Assembly (NCBI RefSeq): GCF_014084025.1
Contig: NZ_CP043682.1
Coordinates: 711,582-775,581 of the forward strand
Length of the DNA: 64,000 nt
Source: Borrelia sp. A-FGy1
GTDB taxonomy: Bacteria > Spirochaetota > Spirochaetia > Borreliales > Borreliaceae
Direction: 5' to 3'
The notes beneath the pieces are model-generated. The model was not told the DNA's origin. It did not search any database and worked only from the letters and a program-made list of their open reading frames with translations. This document shows, piece after piece, positions 27,933-36,896 of this stretch (positions within the stretch are counted from its first letter, which is position 1; every line of letters starts with the position of its first letter). The position numbers were made by a program, and so were the translations under genes.

Positions 27933-28489
27933 GAGTTGTCTTGTGTTCCACTTAAGCACTTTTTTGATTTTTAAATTTTAAGTTTTGTAAATTTAAGACT
28001 GCTTTAAAGTTTGAAAGAGTATTACAAATCTTTTTGGTACATTCTATTGTCTGGATCCTTTTTTATTACTTTTTTTATTACTTTGTGTATTTATATTTTA
28101 TAATTGGGGTTGGTATTCTAAAGTCTAAAATTAGAAAAATAAGAATGCATGTTTTCGGTTAATTTAAAAAGACAAAATGTAAATTAAATTTTCTATTTTT
28201 GGACAGAAGCAACTATTTAAAGGAAGAATCTTTTTACTAAGATCTATATGTTGCTTATTTTATCTTTTCACTTTTATTCTTTTAAGATTTTAAAACTTTA
28301 TACTTAGAGCGTGTAAGTTCTAGATTTTAAACATTTTGTTAGTTTATTGTAATAATATTAAAATATAATTTTATTTTTTAAAAAAAGATTTTTTGTCTTT
28401 TAAATTATACTAGAATATTATGGTGGTTTTTTGATATCATGTCTTATTATTAATATTTTTTTATTTTAAAAATAAAAGGAGGTTGTGTT
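27933..28489. other. Non-coding stretch upstream of badR
   Basis: No gene is called here; no frame of useful length with a ribosome-binding site is present on either strand. The right-hand end holds the predicted badR promoter and leader. B. burgdorferi also has a long spacer before badR, as far as I recall. Confidence 0.5.
28393..28421 (+). promoter_or_regulatory. Predicted badR promoter
   Basis: TTGTCT (28393-28398) and TATTAT (28416-28421) are separated by 17 bases and would give a leader of about 60 bases. TATACT at 28406-28411 and TATAAT at 28364-28369 are alternative -10 boxes. Confidence 0.35.
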
Positions 28490-29698
28490 ATGCAAGGTGA
28501 GAACATGGTTTCAATAAGAGGCGGTAATAGAAGAAAGATACTCCTTAGCTTAAAGAATATGCAACATTCAAGGACAGATTTAGCTCGTAAATTGTCATTA
28601 ACAAATGCTGCTGTTACAATTCTTACTAATCAGATGATTAAGGAAAATATTTTAGTTGAAGTAGGTTCAAAAGAAACTGATATTAAGAAACACGGACGAA
28701 AAGAAATACTTCTCGATATTAATAAGGATTTTGCATATTCAATGGGAGTAATTATCTCGAGTAATTATTTTCAGATAGGAATTGCAAATCTTAAATGTGA
28801 GGTTTTGATAAGTGAAACTTATTCTTTTGAACCTCCAGTTAGTGCTTATGAAATTTTGGAAAAGATTAAGGATCACATGATTGAGATTATATGGAAGCAT
28901 AATTTTTCAAGAGATAAGTTTATCGGATTAGGTTTTAGTATTACTGGAATAATTAAGGATAAAGAGTCTGGGATTGTTAATGATAGCCATGGGTCATGGA
29001 TTGAAAATGATATTCCTGTTAAGGCTATACTAGAGGAATATTTTTCACTTACAGTGTATCTTGAAAGTTATGTTAAAAACCTTTCTCTTGCTGAATTTAT
29101 GGGCAAAAATGTAGATAATATCATGTTTTTTGATTACACGGATACTGCTGAGCTTTCTATTTGGTCTGAGGGTAATGTTTATTCGGGATTTAATAATAGG
29201 TCTGGTATGGTTAGTCATATGGTTATTGACTATGGTGGGGAGAAAAATTGTCCTACTTGTGGGAATAAGGGGTGTGTTAATATGTTAATATCTAATTTTG
29301 CACTTCAACGTTTAATATCAAAGGAATTTATGAATGGAGAGATACCTGAGCTTTATGATAAATATGAAGGTAGGCTTAAAAAAGTTACCATATATGATAT
29401 TTTTTCTCTTCATGAAAAATATGAATTTGTACGGAGAATAATGGAAGATACAGTAAAGTATTTAGCAATAGTTATCATTAATATTCAAAGAGTTCTTGAT
29501 TTTAATTATTTGGTTCTTTATGGACAAAGTTTTAAGCTTAAAAGCTTTTTTGATTTGTTAAAAGAGGAAATTAAAAAGTTAAATAAGGAGAGTATAATAT
29601 TAAAGCTTAGTTCTCTTGATACTGAAGTATCCGTTATTGGACCTGCATCTAGTGTTATTTTTAATAAGTTTTATTTAACAGGAGGGGATATTGATTAA
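28490..29698 (+). CDS. badR: ROK-family transcriptional regulator BadR
   Basis: An N-terminal winged helix-turn-helix (about 15-60: RRKILLSLKN, SRTDLARKLSLTNAAVTIL) is followed by a ROK sugar-kinase-like fold with the zinc motif CPTCGNKGCVN. XylR/NagC-type ROK repressors respond to sugars or sugar phosphates. In B. burgdorferi the equivalent (BB0693) represses rpoS and so links host or nutrient cues to virulence genes. An ideal AAAGGAGG lies seven bases before ATG 28490. It stands alone, with long spacers on both sides compared with its neighbours. Confidence 0.92.
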   Translation: MQGENMVSIRGGNRRKILLSLKNMQHSRTDLARKLSLTNAAVTILTNQMIKENILVEVGSKETDIKKHGRKEILLDINKDFAYSMGVIISSNYFQIGIANLKCEVLISETYSFEPPVSAYEILEKIKDHMIEIIWKHNFSRDKFIGLGFSITGIIKDKESGIVNDSHGSWIENDIPVKAILEEYFSLTVYLESYVKNLSLAEFMGKNVDNIMFFDYTDTAELSIWSEGNVYSGFNNRSGMVSHMVIDYGGEKNCPTCGNKGCVNMLISNFALQRLISKEFMNGEIPELYDKYEGRLKKVTIYDIFSLHEKYEFVRRIMEDTVKYLAIVIINIQRVLDFNYLVLYGQSFKLKSFFDLLKEEIKKLNKESIILKLSSLDTEVSVIGPASSVIFNKFYLTGGDID

Positions 29699-29757
29699 TA
29701 TTTTCTTTTTTTGTATTGTATATTTTGTAATATTTTTGCAAATGAGGATAGTTTTTA

Positions 29758-31107
29758 GTGTTTAATGGTTTAGGTTCAGGTTTTAGAAATTTTGTAAAGT
29801 ATGTTTCTGGAAAGTCTGTAATAAATGAAAAAAATATTGAAGAGGCTGTAGATGCTATTAGGAATGCCTTAATTGATGCTGATGTTAATTTGAAAGTCGT
29901 TAGACATTTTGTAAATTCTGTTTTTGAAGAAGCAAAAGGAATTAAAGTTTTAAGGAATATTGATCCTAAATCCCAGTTTATTAAAATTGTTAATGATAAG
30001 CTTGTAAGTTTTTTAGGGGATAGGCATTCTGATCTTGTTTTAAATCCCGTTAATAAACAATCATATATTTTGGTAGTTGGTCTTCAGGGATCTGGTAAAA
30101 CTACGACTTGCGCAAAGCTTGCGGTGCGACTTAAAAGTGAAAATAGAAAGATTCTTCTTGTAGCGGCGGATACTTTTAGAGCAGCCGCAGTTGATCAGTT
30201 AAAGATTTTGGGCAGTCAAATTGGTATTTGTGTTTTTGCCCTTGAGGAAGAGGAAGATCCTCTTAGGGTTATAAGAGCAGCTGTTAAATATGCTAAAGTG
30301 GAACTTTTCGATACTATTATAGTGGATACTAGAGGTCGTCTTGAGGTGGAAGAGTTATTATTAAGAGAGATAGAAGAAATTAAGAAAATGATTGTTCCTG
30401 TAGAAACAATATTAGTAGCAGATGCTATGACAGGTCAGATTGCTGTAAATATTGCAAAAGAATTTAATGATAGAATTGGAATTACAGGTGTAATTTTAAC
30501 AAAGTTTGATTCTGACGCTAGAGGTGGTGCAATTATATCTCTTAAGACTATATGTGGGGCTCCTATTAAATTTGTGGGGGTTGGAGAGAGACCGGAAGAT
30601 CTTGATGTTTTTTATCCAGATAGAGTTGCTTCACGCATTCTTGGTATGGGAGACGTTGTTAGTCTTGTTGAAAAGGCTCAATCTGTTATAAATAAAGAAG
30701 AAGCTTTAAAACTTGAAGATAAGCTTAAAAAAGCTAGTTTTAATTTTGAAGATTACTTAAGTCAGTTTAGATATATGAAAGATATGGGTGGAATTTCTAG
30801 TTTGATGGGAATGCTTCCTGGTATTTCTTCAGAAATGTTTGGTTCTAAAGTTAATGAAAGGGAGCTTAAAAGAGAGGAGGCAATCATTTGTTCTATGACT
30901 AAAAAAGAAAGATTAAATCCTATTTTTTTGAATAATCCTTCGAGAAAGAGAAGAATAGCTTTAGGTAGTGGAACAACAATTTTTGAAGTAAATAAACTTA
31001 TTAAAAAGTTTAGTCAGACAACTTTAATGATGAAAAAAATGAAAAATAAAAGCTTTCAAAATAAGATAGCATCTCTTTTGGGAGGAAAAGGAGGAATTAT
31101 AAATTGA
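29758..31107 (+). CDS. ffh: Signal recognition particle protein Ffh (SRP54)
   Basis: Binds 4.5S RNA and signal sequences of nascent membrane proteins and docks with FtsY. The N domain (1-100) is followed by a GTPase domain with GLQGSGKTTT (108-117) and AADTFRAAAVDQ, then a Met-rich M domain (GMLPG, MTKKERLNP, RKRRIALGSGTT). Two normally conserved sites vary: the G3 motif is DTRGRL (residue 192 Arg, usually Ala), and G4/closing reads TKFDSDARGG rather than TKLDGDARGG. The start is GTG 29758, supported by ATGAGGA upstream and the family N-terminus. The stop overlaps rpsP. Confidence 0.96.
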   Translation: MFNGLGSGFRNFVKYVSGKSVINEKNIEEAVDAIRNALIDADVNLKVVRHFVNSVFEEAKGIKVLRNIDPKSQFIKIVNDKLVSFLGDRHSDLVLNPVNKQSYILVVGLQGSGKTTTCAKLAVRLKSENRKILLVAADTFRAAAVDQLKILGSQIGICVFALEEEEDPLRVIRAAVKYAKVELFDTIIVDTRGRLEVEELLLREIEEIKKMIVPVETILVADAMTGQIAVNIAKEFNDRIGITGVILTKFDSDARGGAIISLKTICGAPIKFVGVGERPEDLDVFYPDRVASRILGMGDVVSLVEKAQSVINKEEALKLEDKLKKASFNFEDYLSQFRYMKDMGGISSLMGMLPGISSEMFGSKVNERELKREEAIICSMTKKERLNPIFLNNPSRKRRIALGSGTTIFEVNKLIKKFSQTTLMMKKMKNKSFQNKIASLLGGKGGIIN

Positions 31108-31355
31108 GTGTTAAAATAAGATTGAAAAGAATGGGTTCAAATAAAAGGCCTTATTATCGAATTGTAGTTATAGATTCTGCTTCACCTAGAGATGGACGAG
31201 CTATTGAAGAGCTTGGATATTATCATCCTGTTGAAAAACAGAATCAAATTAAAATAAATGAAGATAAATTTAAAGATTGGATAAATAAAGGAGCTATTCC
31301 AAGTGATACAGTTAAGAAGCTTTTAAATAAAAGTAGGTTTAAAGAGGGTAGATAG
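31104..31355 (+). CDS. rpsP: 30S ribosomal protein S16
   Basis: An 83-residue S16, starting SVKIRLKRMGSNKRPYYRIV as in the family. The start is TTG 31104, inside the ffh stop (TTGA overlap), preceded by AAAGGAGG. It assembles early into the 30S body. It heads the rpsP-khpA-rimM-trmD-rplS gene string that is conserved in many bacteria. Confidence 0.97.
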   Translation: MSVKIRLKRMGSNKRPYYRIVVIDSASPRDGRAIEELGYYHPVEKQNQIKINEDKFKDWINKGAIPSDTVKKLLNKSRFKEGR

Positions 31356-31364
31356 GAGGACATA

Positions 31365-31613
31365 ATGAAAGAATACGGTAATGAAATAGAACTTATAGAG
31401 TTTGTGGTAAAGTCCCTTGTGGATAAAAGAGATGAAGTTAAATTAAATGTGGTTGAGGGGGAAAAGTCAACTATTTTGGAATTGAAAGTTTCTACAAGTG
31501 ATGTTGGGAAAATAATAGGGAGAAGAGGTCGTATTGCAAGAGCTATTAGGACATTACTCAGTGCTTGCGCTGCAAAGACAAACAGGAGAGTTCAGCTAGA
31601 AATTTTGGATTAA
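31365..31613 (+). CDS. khpA: KH-domain RNA-binding protein KhpA
   Basis: An 82-residue single KH domain (YlqC family). The GXXG loop is IIGRRGRIARAIR. It binds RNA and in other bacteria partners KhpB/Jag in controlling cell growth; its partner is not in this window. AGGAGG lies before ATG 31365. The position between rpsP and rimM is conserved. Confidence 0.93.
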   Translation: MKEYGNEIELIEFVVKSLVDKRDEVKLNVVEGEKSTILELKVSTSDVGKIIGRRGRIARAIRTLLSACAAKTNRRVQLEILD

Positions 31614-31616
31614 TAT

Positions 31617-32117
31617 ATGTTTATGAAAGGCGTAATAATGTCGTCTTATGGAATTAATGGATATGCTAAGGTTAAAAGCATGTCCAACGATCTTAATGGC
31701 TTTTTAAGCCTAAAGGGAAATAAATTAACTTTAAGGAAAAAATGTTGTTCTTCTATTGAAGTTAGCGTTGAAAATATATTTTTAACTAAAAATATATTGT
31801 TATTAAAATTTGAAGAATTCAATTCTCCTGAAGCTGTTAAGAATTTAATTGGTTTTGAGTTATGGGTTAGTGATGAATTTGCATCTAAGTTGGAAGAAGA
31901 TGAATATTATTTTGGAGAACTTATTGGATACAGTATTGTAAGTAGCGGGGAAAAATTAGGGGTTGTTATTTCTTTTTTAGAATGTGGAAATTCTGTTCTT
32001 CTTGAAGTAAAGACTTGCGATAAATTGTTTTTTATTCCATTTTTAGAAGTTTATCTTGGTGATATTAATAGAGAATTGAAAACTATTGAGCTTAAAATGG
32101 TAGAGCTTTTAAGATGA
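31617..32117 (+). CDS. rimM: Ribosome maturation factor RimM
   Basis: RimM helps mature the 3' domain of 16S rRNA and binds S19. The N-terminal barrel (VIMSSYGINGYAKVKSMSND) and PRC-barrel C-terminus (YYFGELIGYSIVSSGEKLG) are recognisable; 166 residues is normal. No strong ribosome-binding site precedes ATG 31617, so the start may be 31617, 31623 or 31638. It overlaps trmD by four bases. Confidence 0.92.
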   Translation: MFMKGVIMSSYGINGYAKVKSMSNDLNGFLSLKGNKLTLRKKCCSSIEVSVENIFLTKNILLLKFEEFNSPEAVKNLIGFELWVSDEFASKLEEDEYYFGELIGYSIVSSGEKLGVVISFLECGNSVLLEVKTCDKLFFIPFLEVYLGDINRELKTIELKMVELLR

Positions 32118-32833
32118 AAATTACGATTCTTTCTTTATTCCCTTCAATAATTATTCCATTTTTTGAAAATTCAATAATGAAAAAAGTGGTGGATAGGGGT
32201 ATTTTGAGTTACAGACTTATTTCTATTCGTGATTTTTCTAATGATAAGCATAAAAGGTGTGATGATATTTCTTATGGCGGTGGAGCAGGGATGGTTTTAA
32301 AGGCTCAACCTGTGGCAGATGCTCTTGATTATGTGAATTCAAAAGATAAAACTACAATATTTTTAAGTCCCTCTGGTTTAAGGTATAATCAGAAATTAGC
32401 TTATGACTTGTCAAGGAAAAAAGAACTTGTTATAATTTGTGGAAGATATGAAGGGCTAGATCAGCGCATTATTGATTTATATGTTGACCTTGAAATTTCG
32501 ATCGGAGACTATGTATTGTCTTCAGGTGAAGTTGCTGCTCTCGTTTTAATAGATAGTATATATAGATTGTTAGATGGTGTAATAAATCCGAAGTCTTTGG
32601 TTGAAGAATCCTTTAGTGGTGAATATGAACTTCTTGAATATCCTCATTATACAAGACCTTATTCATTTAAAGGAATTGAAGTGCCTAGAGTGCTTATTTC
32701 AGGACATCATGAAGAAATAAGGAGGTGGAGATTTATTAAAGCTATTGAAAAAACAAAGAAGAATCGATGTGATTTATACCTTAAATATTTAGAAAAGAAT
32801 GGAGAATATAATGGATCTAATAAAGCAAATTGA
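32114..32833 (+). CDS. trmD: tRNA (guanine-N1)-methyltransferase TrmD
   Basis: Methylates G37 of tRNAs reading CNN codons, which prevents frameshifting. The trefoil-knot SAM site shows [12 protein letters not shown] and [13 protein letters not shown], and the catalytic region has [14 protein letters not shown]. At 239 residues it is the usual length. It overlaps rimM (ATGA) and extends 23 bases into rplS. Confidence 0.97.
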   Translation: MKITILSLFPSIIIPFFENSIMKKVVDRGILSYRLISIRDFSNDKHKRCDDISYGGGAGMVLKAQPVADALDYVNSKDKTTIFLSPSGLRYNQKLAYDLSRKKELVIICGRYEGLDQRIIDLYVDLEISIGDYVLSSGEVAALVLIDSIYRLLDGVINPKSLVEESFSGEYELLEYPHYTRPYSFKGIEVPRVLISGHHEEIRRWRFIKAIEKTKKNRCDLYLKYLEKNGEYNGSNKAN

Positions 32834-33173
32834 AGCCAGAGAAAAGAGAACAGATGTTTTTGAATTTAAAGTTGGAGATACTGTACGTGTTAGTTATAAG
32901 ATTATTGAAGGAAGTAATGAAAGAATACAAAATTTTGAAGGACTTGTTATTTCTATTCAGAATAAAGGCATTGGTCAAACTTTTTTAGTTAGAAAGATTT
33001 CTTCAGGAATTGGAGTTGAAAAAATATTTCCAATACATTCTCCTATTATAGAGAAGGTTCAAGTTTTAAAGAGGGGAAAAGTAAGAAGGGCTAAGCTTTA
33101 TTATATGAGGGGTAGGATTGGTAAGGCTGCCATGAAAGTAAGAGAGCGTCTTGAAATTAAGAAACTTAAATAG
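32811..33173 (+). CDS. rplS: 50S ribosomal protein L19
   Basis: L19 lies at the 30S-50S interface. ATG 32811 gives the family start [20 protein letters not shown] (120 residues), with GGAG at 32801-32804; ATG 32799 is in frame but lacks a binding site. The core [20 protein letters not shown] is typical. It closes the ribosomal gene string. Confidence 0.96.
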   Translation: MDLIKQIEAREKRTDVFEFKVGDTVRVSYKIIEGSNERIQNFEGLVISIQNKGIGQTFLVRKISSGIGVEKIFPIHSPIIEKVQVLKRGKVRRAKLYYMRGRIGKAAMKVRERLEIKKLK

Positions 33174-33307
33174 AAGGAAAACATCTATTGATATAAGCTA
33201 GGAGATTACTAATACTGTGCTAAATATTTAAACCATTTAGGGTTTTTATTGTTTGTATTTTTAGTTTTGAAAATATTAGTGTTTATTTTAATTGAAGGAG
33301 ATAATAG

Positions 33308-33838
33308 TTGGAATTTGAGCAAGGAAGAGGCAGTCGAAATAATTTTAAAAAAATTAGTAGATTTCCTTATTGGAAAAGAAAAAAAACAATTCCTGATATT
33401 AAAAAGCAAAAGATTGATTCCTTTGTTAAAGAGGATAAATCTTTTAATGTTCATTTTAGCAAGCAGAGAAATCATAAGATTAATAAACCAAAAAATTTAG
33501 ACATTAGAGCACGAATATTTGTTAAAAGGATCTGTCCTCTATGTGAGAAGCAAATTAAAGAGATTGCTTCTTGTATGTCTATGAGGTTTGATAATGATGA
33601 TAAACCTATACATTTTGATTGTGCCATTAATAAGGTAAGGCTAGAAAATAATCTTTTAAAGAATGAAGATTTGGTGTATGGGGGGGTTGGTAAATTTTTT
33701 ATTGTTAATAAGTCTATTAAAGGCAATAATTTAGCTTTTAAGATAATTAGAGAAATTAATTTTGAAAATTTAGAAGAGCTTCCTGTTTGGCGAAAAAAAA
33801 TTCTTGAGAATATGAATAAAAGATTTAAATTTTATTGA
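33308..33838 (+). CDS. Hypothetical CXXC zinc-binding-like protein (BB0700/0701 region)
   Basis: A 176-residue basic protein I cannot name. The first 75 residues are Lys/Arg-rich and probably disordered; the middle has CPLCEKQI, then HFDC about 30 residues later, a likely C2HC zinc site. The start is TTG 33308, backed by AAGGAG at 33295-33300 with ideal spacing. A charged N-terminus plus a zinc knuckle suggests nucleic-acid or ribosome binding; that is inference. It ends three bases before coaD. Confidence 0.75.
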   Translation: MEFEQGRGSRNNFKKISRFPYWKRKKTIPDIKKQKIDSFVKEDKSFNVHFSKQRNHKINKPKNLDIRARIFVKRICPLCEKQIKEIASCMSMRFDNDDKPIHFDCAINKVRLENNLLKNEDLVYGGVGKFFIVNKSIKGNNLAFKIIREINFENLEELPVWRKKILENMNKRFKFY

Positions 33839-33840
33839 TT

Positions 33841-34338
33841 ATGAAAATAGCAGTGTTTCCTGGTTCTTTTGATCCTATTACTTGGGGCCATATTGATTTG
33901 GTGAAAAGGGCTTCATTTATTTTTGATAAGGTTATTGTTCTTATTGCTAAGAATAGTAGTAAAAGTTATTTACTTAGTGAAGTTGAAAGATATGAACTTA
34001 CTTGTCAGGTTATTAAATCTTTATCTATTTCAAAAATATTTGTAGATAGGCATAATGGATTAATTGTTGATTATGCTTTAAAGAATAATGCTAGGTTTAT
34101 TTTAAGAGGCATTAGGGCTTTTCATGATTTTGAGTGTGAGTTTGAAAGACACATCATTAATGGTGAACTTAGTCCTGAAATAGATACAGTTTTTCTTCCG
34201 AGTAGTTCTAGATATTTATTTGTAAGATCAGATATTGTAAAAGAATTAATAAAAAATAAAAATTTTGATCTTTCAAGTTTTGTTCCGGAATTAGTTCAAA
34301 ATAAGTTAAAATCTGAATTTATTGACAAATGGTCTTAA
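33841..34338 (+). CDS. coaD: Phosphopantetheine adenylyltransferase CoaD
   Basis: Transfers AMP from ATP to 4'-phosphopantetheine in coenzyme A synthesis. The nucleotidyltransferase motif is [14 protein letters not shown] and the second signature is [15 protein letters not shown]; 165 residues is typical. ATG 33841 gives the family N-terminus [12 protein letters not shown]; the TTG at 33835 is not needed. The stop codon lies inside a 26-bp palindrome. Confidence 0.96.
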   Translation: MKIAVFPGSFDPITWGHIDLVKRASFIFDKVIVLIAKNSSKSYLLSEVERYELTCQVIKSLSISKIFVDRHNGLIVDYALKNNARFILRGIRAFHDFECEFERHIINGELSPEIDTVFLPSSSRYLFVRSDIVKELIKNKNFDLSSFVPELVQNKLKSEFIDKWS

Positions 34339-34358
34339 TAATATATATATTATTAAGA
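34333..34358. terminator. Perfect 26-bp palindrome at the coaD stop
   Basis: Every base from 34333 to 34358 is self-complementary; the sequence begins TCTTAATAAT and is centred on an AT repeat. It includes the coaD TAA stop and lies 30 bases before rpmF. As RNA it forms a long AU-only hairpin, likely an mRNA 3'-end stabiliser or a weak terminator that isolates rpmF-acpP-rnc from coaD. Confidence 0.5.
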
Positions 34359-34388
34359 TAAATTTGTTATTTGTAAGGAGACAAAGAA

Positions 34389-34571
34389 ATGGCTGTTCCA
34401 AAGTTTAAACCTTCAAAGTCTAGAAGTAGGACAAGGCGTAGTATAAATATGAAAAAAAAAATACCGCAACTTCAAGAATGTTCAAACTGTGGTTATCTTG
34501 TAGTAAGACATAGGATTTGCTTAAAGTGTGGTTATTATAGAAATAATCAATATTTAGAATTGGGTTTGTAG
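34389..34571 (+). CDS. rpmF: 50S ribosomal protein L32
   Basis: A 60-residue zinc-type L32: basic N-terminus ([18 protein letters not shown]), then CSNC and CLKC pairs (CxxC, nine residues, CxxC) that bind zinc. AAGGAG precedes the ATG. It neighbours acpP, as in many bacteria where rpmF is linked to lipid-synthesis genes. Confidence 0.97.
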   Translation: MAVPKFKPSKSRSRTRRSINMKKKIPQLQECSNCGYLVVRHRICLKCGYYRNNQYLELGL

Positions 34572-34593
34572 ATTGTACGAGGATTGTATATAT

Positions 34594-34836
34594 ATGGAAC
34601 AAAGTGAAATTTTTAAAAAGATTAGGTCTATTATATCTGAACAGCTTGACAAAAGAGAAGACGAGATCACTATGGAGTCTAGATTTGTTGAGGATCTTGG
34701 AGCAGACAGTCTTGATATTTATGAGCTTTTATATTTATTAGAGGAAGCATTTGATGATAAGATCCCAGAAAATGAAGCTAGTGAATTTGAAACTGTGGGA
34801 GATGTTGTTACCTTTATTGAGAAAAGGAAGGATTAA
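34594..34836 (+). CDS. acpP: Acyl carrier protein
   Basis: An 80-residue acidic carrier protein. The phosphopantetheine site is the Ser of [14 protein letters not shown] 34594 is supported by ACGAGGA at 34578-34584; the upstream TTG 34573 would add seven non-conserved residues. Borrelia cannot make fatty acids de novo, so the carrier probably serves phospholipid acyl transfer; that is inference from the genus. Confidence 0.95.
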   Translation: MEQSEIFKKIRSIISEQLDKREDEITMESRFVEDLGADSLDIYELLYLLEEAFDDKIPENEASEFETVGDVVTFIEKRKD

Positions 34837-34841
34837 TTAAA

Positions 34842-35573
34842 ATGAGTCCTGTTGAGATGAGGTGTGATGAGGAACGGAAAAAACAGCTAGATGAATTTTT
34901 AATGAACTTGCATATTGATTTTAACGATTTTGATTTATTAAATACAGCCTTAAGTCATTCATCATATTCTAATGAGCTTGAACAAAAATTTATTAATAAT
35001 GAGAGGTTAGAGTTTTTAGGAGATTCTGTTCTCAACCTTATTATTACAGATTATTTGTATAGATTATATCCCGAGAAGAGTGAAGGAGAACTTAGTAAGG
35101 CTAGATCTTATATTGTAAGTGAAGATTCTCTTTCTACTATTGCTAAAGAGCTTGACATTGGAATTTATCTTTTGCTTGGTAGGGGAGAAGAGAGCAATGA
35201 TGGTCGGAATAAGAAGGGTATTCTTGCGGATGCTATTGAGGCTTTTGTTGGTGCGCTGTATCTTGATAGTGGATTTTTAAAAGCTTCGGCTTTTGTAATA
35301 GAGCTTTTTGATGTTTATATAAGATTAATGTTTAATCGTGGGGATTTTAAAGATTATAAAAGTCTTCTTCAGGAATATGTTCAAAAGAAATATAAAATTT
35401 CACCAAATTATAAATTGGTAAAAGAAATAGGACCTGACCACAATAAGGTTTTTTGTGTAGAACTTTATGTAGATGATAAATTTGTATCAAATGGTAGGGG
35501 GAAGTCTAAAAAGGAAGCTGAAATGAGAGCTGCTGAGATGGCACTTAAAAATGTTGAAAATATTGATCTTTGA
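34842..35573 (+). CDS. rnc: Ribonuclease III
   Basis: Cleaves double-stranded RNA in rRNA and mRNA maturation. The catalytic signature is [14 protein letters not shown] with the acidic second site [13 protein letters not shown], followed by a C-terminal dsRNA-binding domain ([11 protein letters not shown] to [13 protein letters not shown]). It has 243 residues, about normal. Its last 29 bases overlap the end of cca on the other strand. Confidence 0.97.
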   Translation: MSPVEMRCDEERKKQLDEFLMNLHIDFNDFDLLNTALSHSSYSNELEQKFINNERLEFLGDSVLNLIITDYLYRLYPEKSEGELSKARSYIVSEDSLSTIAKELDIGIYLLLGRGEESNDGRNKKGILADAIEAFVGALYLDSGFLKASAFVIELFDVYIRLMFNRGDFKDYKSLLQEYVQKKYKISPNYKLVKEIGPDHNKVFCVELYVDDKFVSNGRGKSKKEAEMRAAEMALKNVENIDL

Positions 35574-36777
35574 TTTTCTTTGCCTCTTTTATTAAAATTT
35601 CTTTTTTATTTAATCTAGGATTGTTTAATACTTTATCTAATAGTTTGTTTAGAATTTGTCCAGCATTCTTGCTTTCTTCTATATCAAGACTTTTAATATC
35701 ATTGCCATTTATTGCTAATTCTTTTAAAGATAATGGATTATTTATTAAATTTTTGCTTTTTATTTTATTTAATATGAACTTAAGTTTGTGGTCTTTGCCT
35801 TTAATAGCTTTATATATATCAAATATTTCCTCATAATTTTCTTTGGTGGTTTTGCTTAATAGCAATCTTATGTCTTTTAATGTCTTGATTTGAGAATTGT
35901 TGATATTATTAAAAGTATATCTATAGAATAAGATTAATTTTATATCTTTATTTGCAAATTTAAGTGATTTTAAAGCTTGTCTTAAGGAAATGATGTCTTT
36001 TTCAATTGTAAGAATAACTAGTGCTTTTAGATAAAAATTTTTTTTCTCTAGTAGTTTAATTTTACTTTTTAATTTTTTATTTATTTCTATATTAAAGAAG
36101 TAATTGAAAAAATTTATTTTTTGTAGATAATTAATGCCCTTTGTTGGATTTTTCCCTTCTAAAAGTTTAATAAATTCACTATTTAACCTTTCTTTTGATA
36201 AGAGTAAGATGTTTTCTTTTTTGTATTTCATAGAGATTAATGTTTGTTTATCTATTGTAAAGTCAAGTGTGGATGCGAATCTTGCTGCTCTTAATATTCT
36301 AAGAGCGTCTTCTTCAAATCTTTTGTTAGCATTGCCTATGCATTTAATTATTTTTTTATTAAGGTCTCTTTTCCCATTATAATAATCTATTACTTCATAA
36401 TTGAGTGTGTTCATTGCAATTGAATTTATCGTAAAATCTCTTCTTTTTAGATCTTGATTTAAATTTTTTGTGAATTCTATTTTTTTGGGAGATCTTTTGT
36501 TTTCATATTCTTTATCTATTCTATAAGTAGTAACTTCAAAAATTTTTTTATTAAAAATAATACTTACTGTTCCATGTTTGATGCCTGTTTGTATATTATT
36601 AGGAAATAGATACATTATTTCTTTTGGTGTTGCATTAGTTGTAAAATCAAAATCATAAGGTATCTTTTTAAGAAGTAAATCTCTTAAAGCACCTCCTACT
36701 AGGAAAAATTCATAGTTGTTATTATTGAAAATTTTACTAATTCTTATTATATCTTCACTATTAGATCCTAAATTCAT
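35545..36777 (-). CDS. cca: CCA tRNA nucleotidyltransferase (poly(A) polymerase family)
   Basis: A class II nucleotidyltransferase that adds CCA to tRNA 3' ends. Motifs are [10 protein letters not shown] with DFDFTTNA (metal-binding DxD), [12 protein letters not shown] and [13 protein letters not shown]. All three tRNA genes in this window lack encoded CCA, so the activity is required. The HD domain of E. coli-type enzymes is absent. Upstream on the minus strand TATAAT (plus 36788-36793) lies only ten bases before the ATG and there is no ribosome-binding site, hinting at a very short leader. Confidence 0.93.
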   Translation of the reverse strand: MNLGSNSEDIIRISKIFNNNNYEFFLVGGALRDLLLKKIPYDFDFTTNATPKEIMYLFPNNIQTGIKHGTVSIIFNKKIFEVTTYRIDKEYENKRSPKKIEFTKNLNQDLKRRDFTINSIAMNTLNYEVIDYYNGKRDLNKKIIKCIGNANKRFEEDALRILRAARFASTLDFTIDKQTLISMKYKKENILLLSKERLNSEFIKLLEGKNPTKGINYLQKINFFNYFFNIEINKKLKSKIKLLEKKNFYLKALVILTIEKDIISLRQALKSLKFANKDIKLILFYRYTFNNINNSQIKTLKDIRLLLSKTTKENYEEIFDIYKAIKGKDHKLKFILNKIKSKNLINNPLSLKELAINGNDIKSLDIEESKNAGQILNKLLDKVLNNPRLNKKEILIKEAKKIKDQYFQHF

Positions 36778-36858
36778 TCCAGAATATATTATAGTGAATT
36801 AATGATTTTTCTATAACTAGATTATAATTTTAACTTGCCTGAAATTTGTAAAAAGTAT

Positions 36859-36887
36859 TTGTTAAATTTTGATTTAATTTTTATAAA
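36859..36887 (+). promoter_or_regulatory. Predicted promoter giving a near-leaderless mRNA
   Basis: TTGTTA (36859-36864) and TATAAA (36882-36887) are spaced by 17 bases. Transcription would start near 36894, three bases before ATG 36897, and no Shine-Dalgarno sequence is present. Confidence 0.45.
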
Positions 36888-36896
36888 TGTAAGTTT

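Noticed and set aside
33249..33500. 83-codon frame overlapping the CXXC protein gene
   Set aside because: Different frame of the same DNA; the TTG 33308 frame has an ideal ribosome-binding site and a zinc motif, this one has neither.
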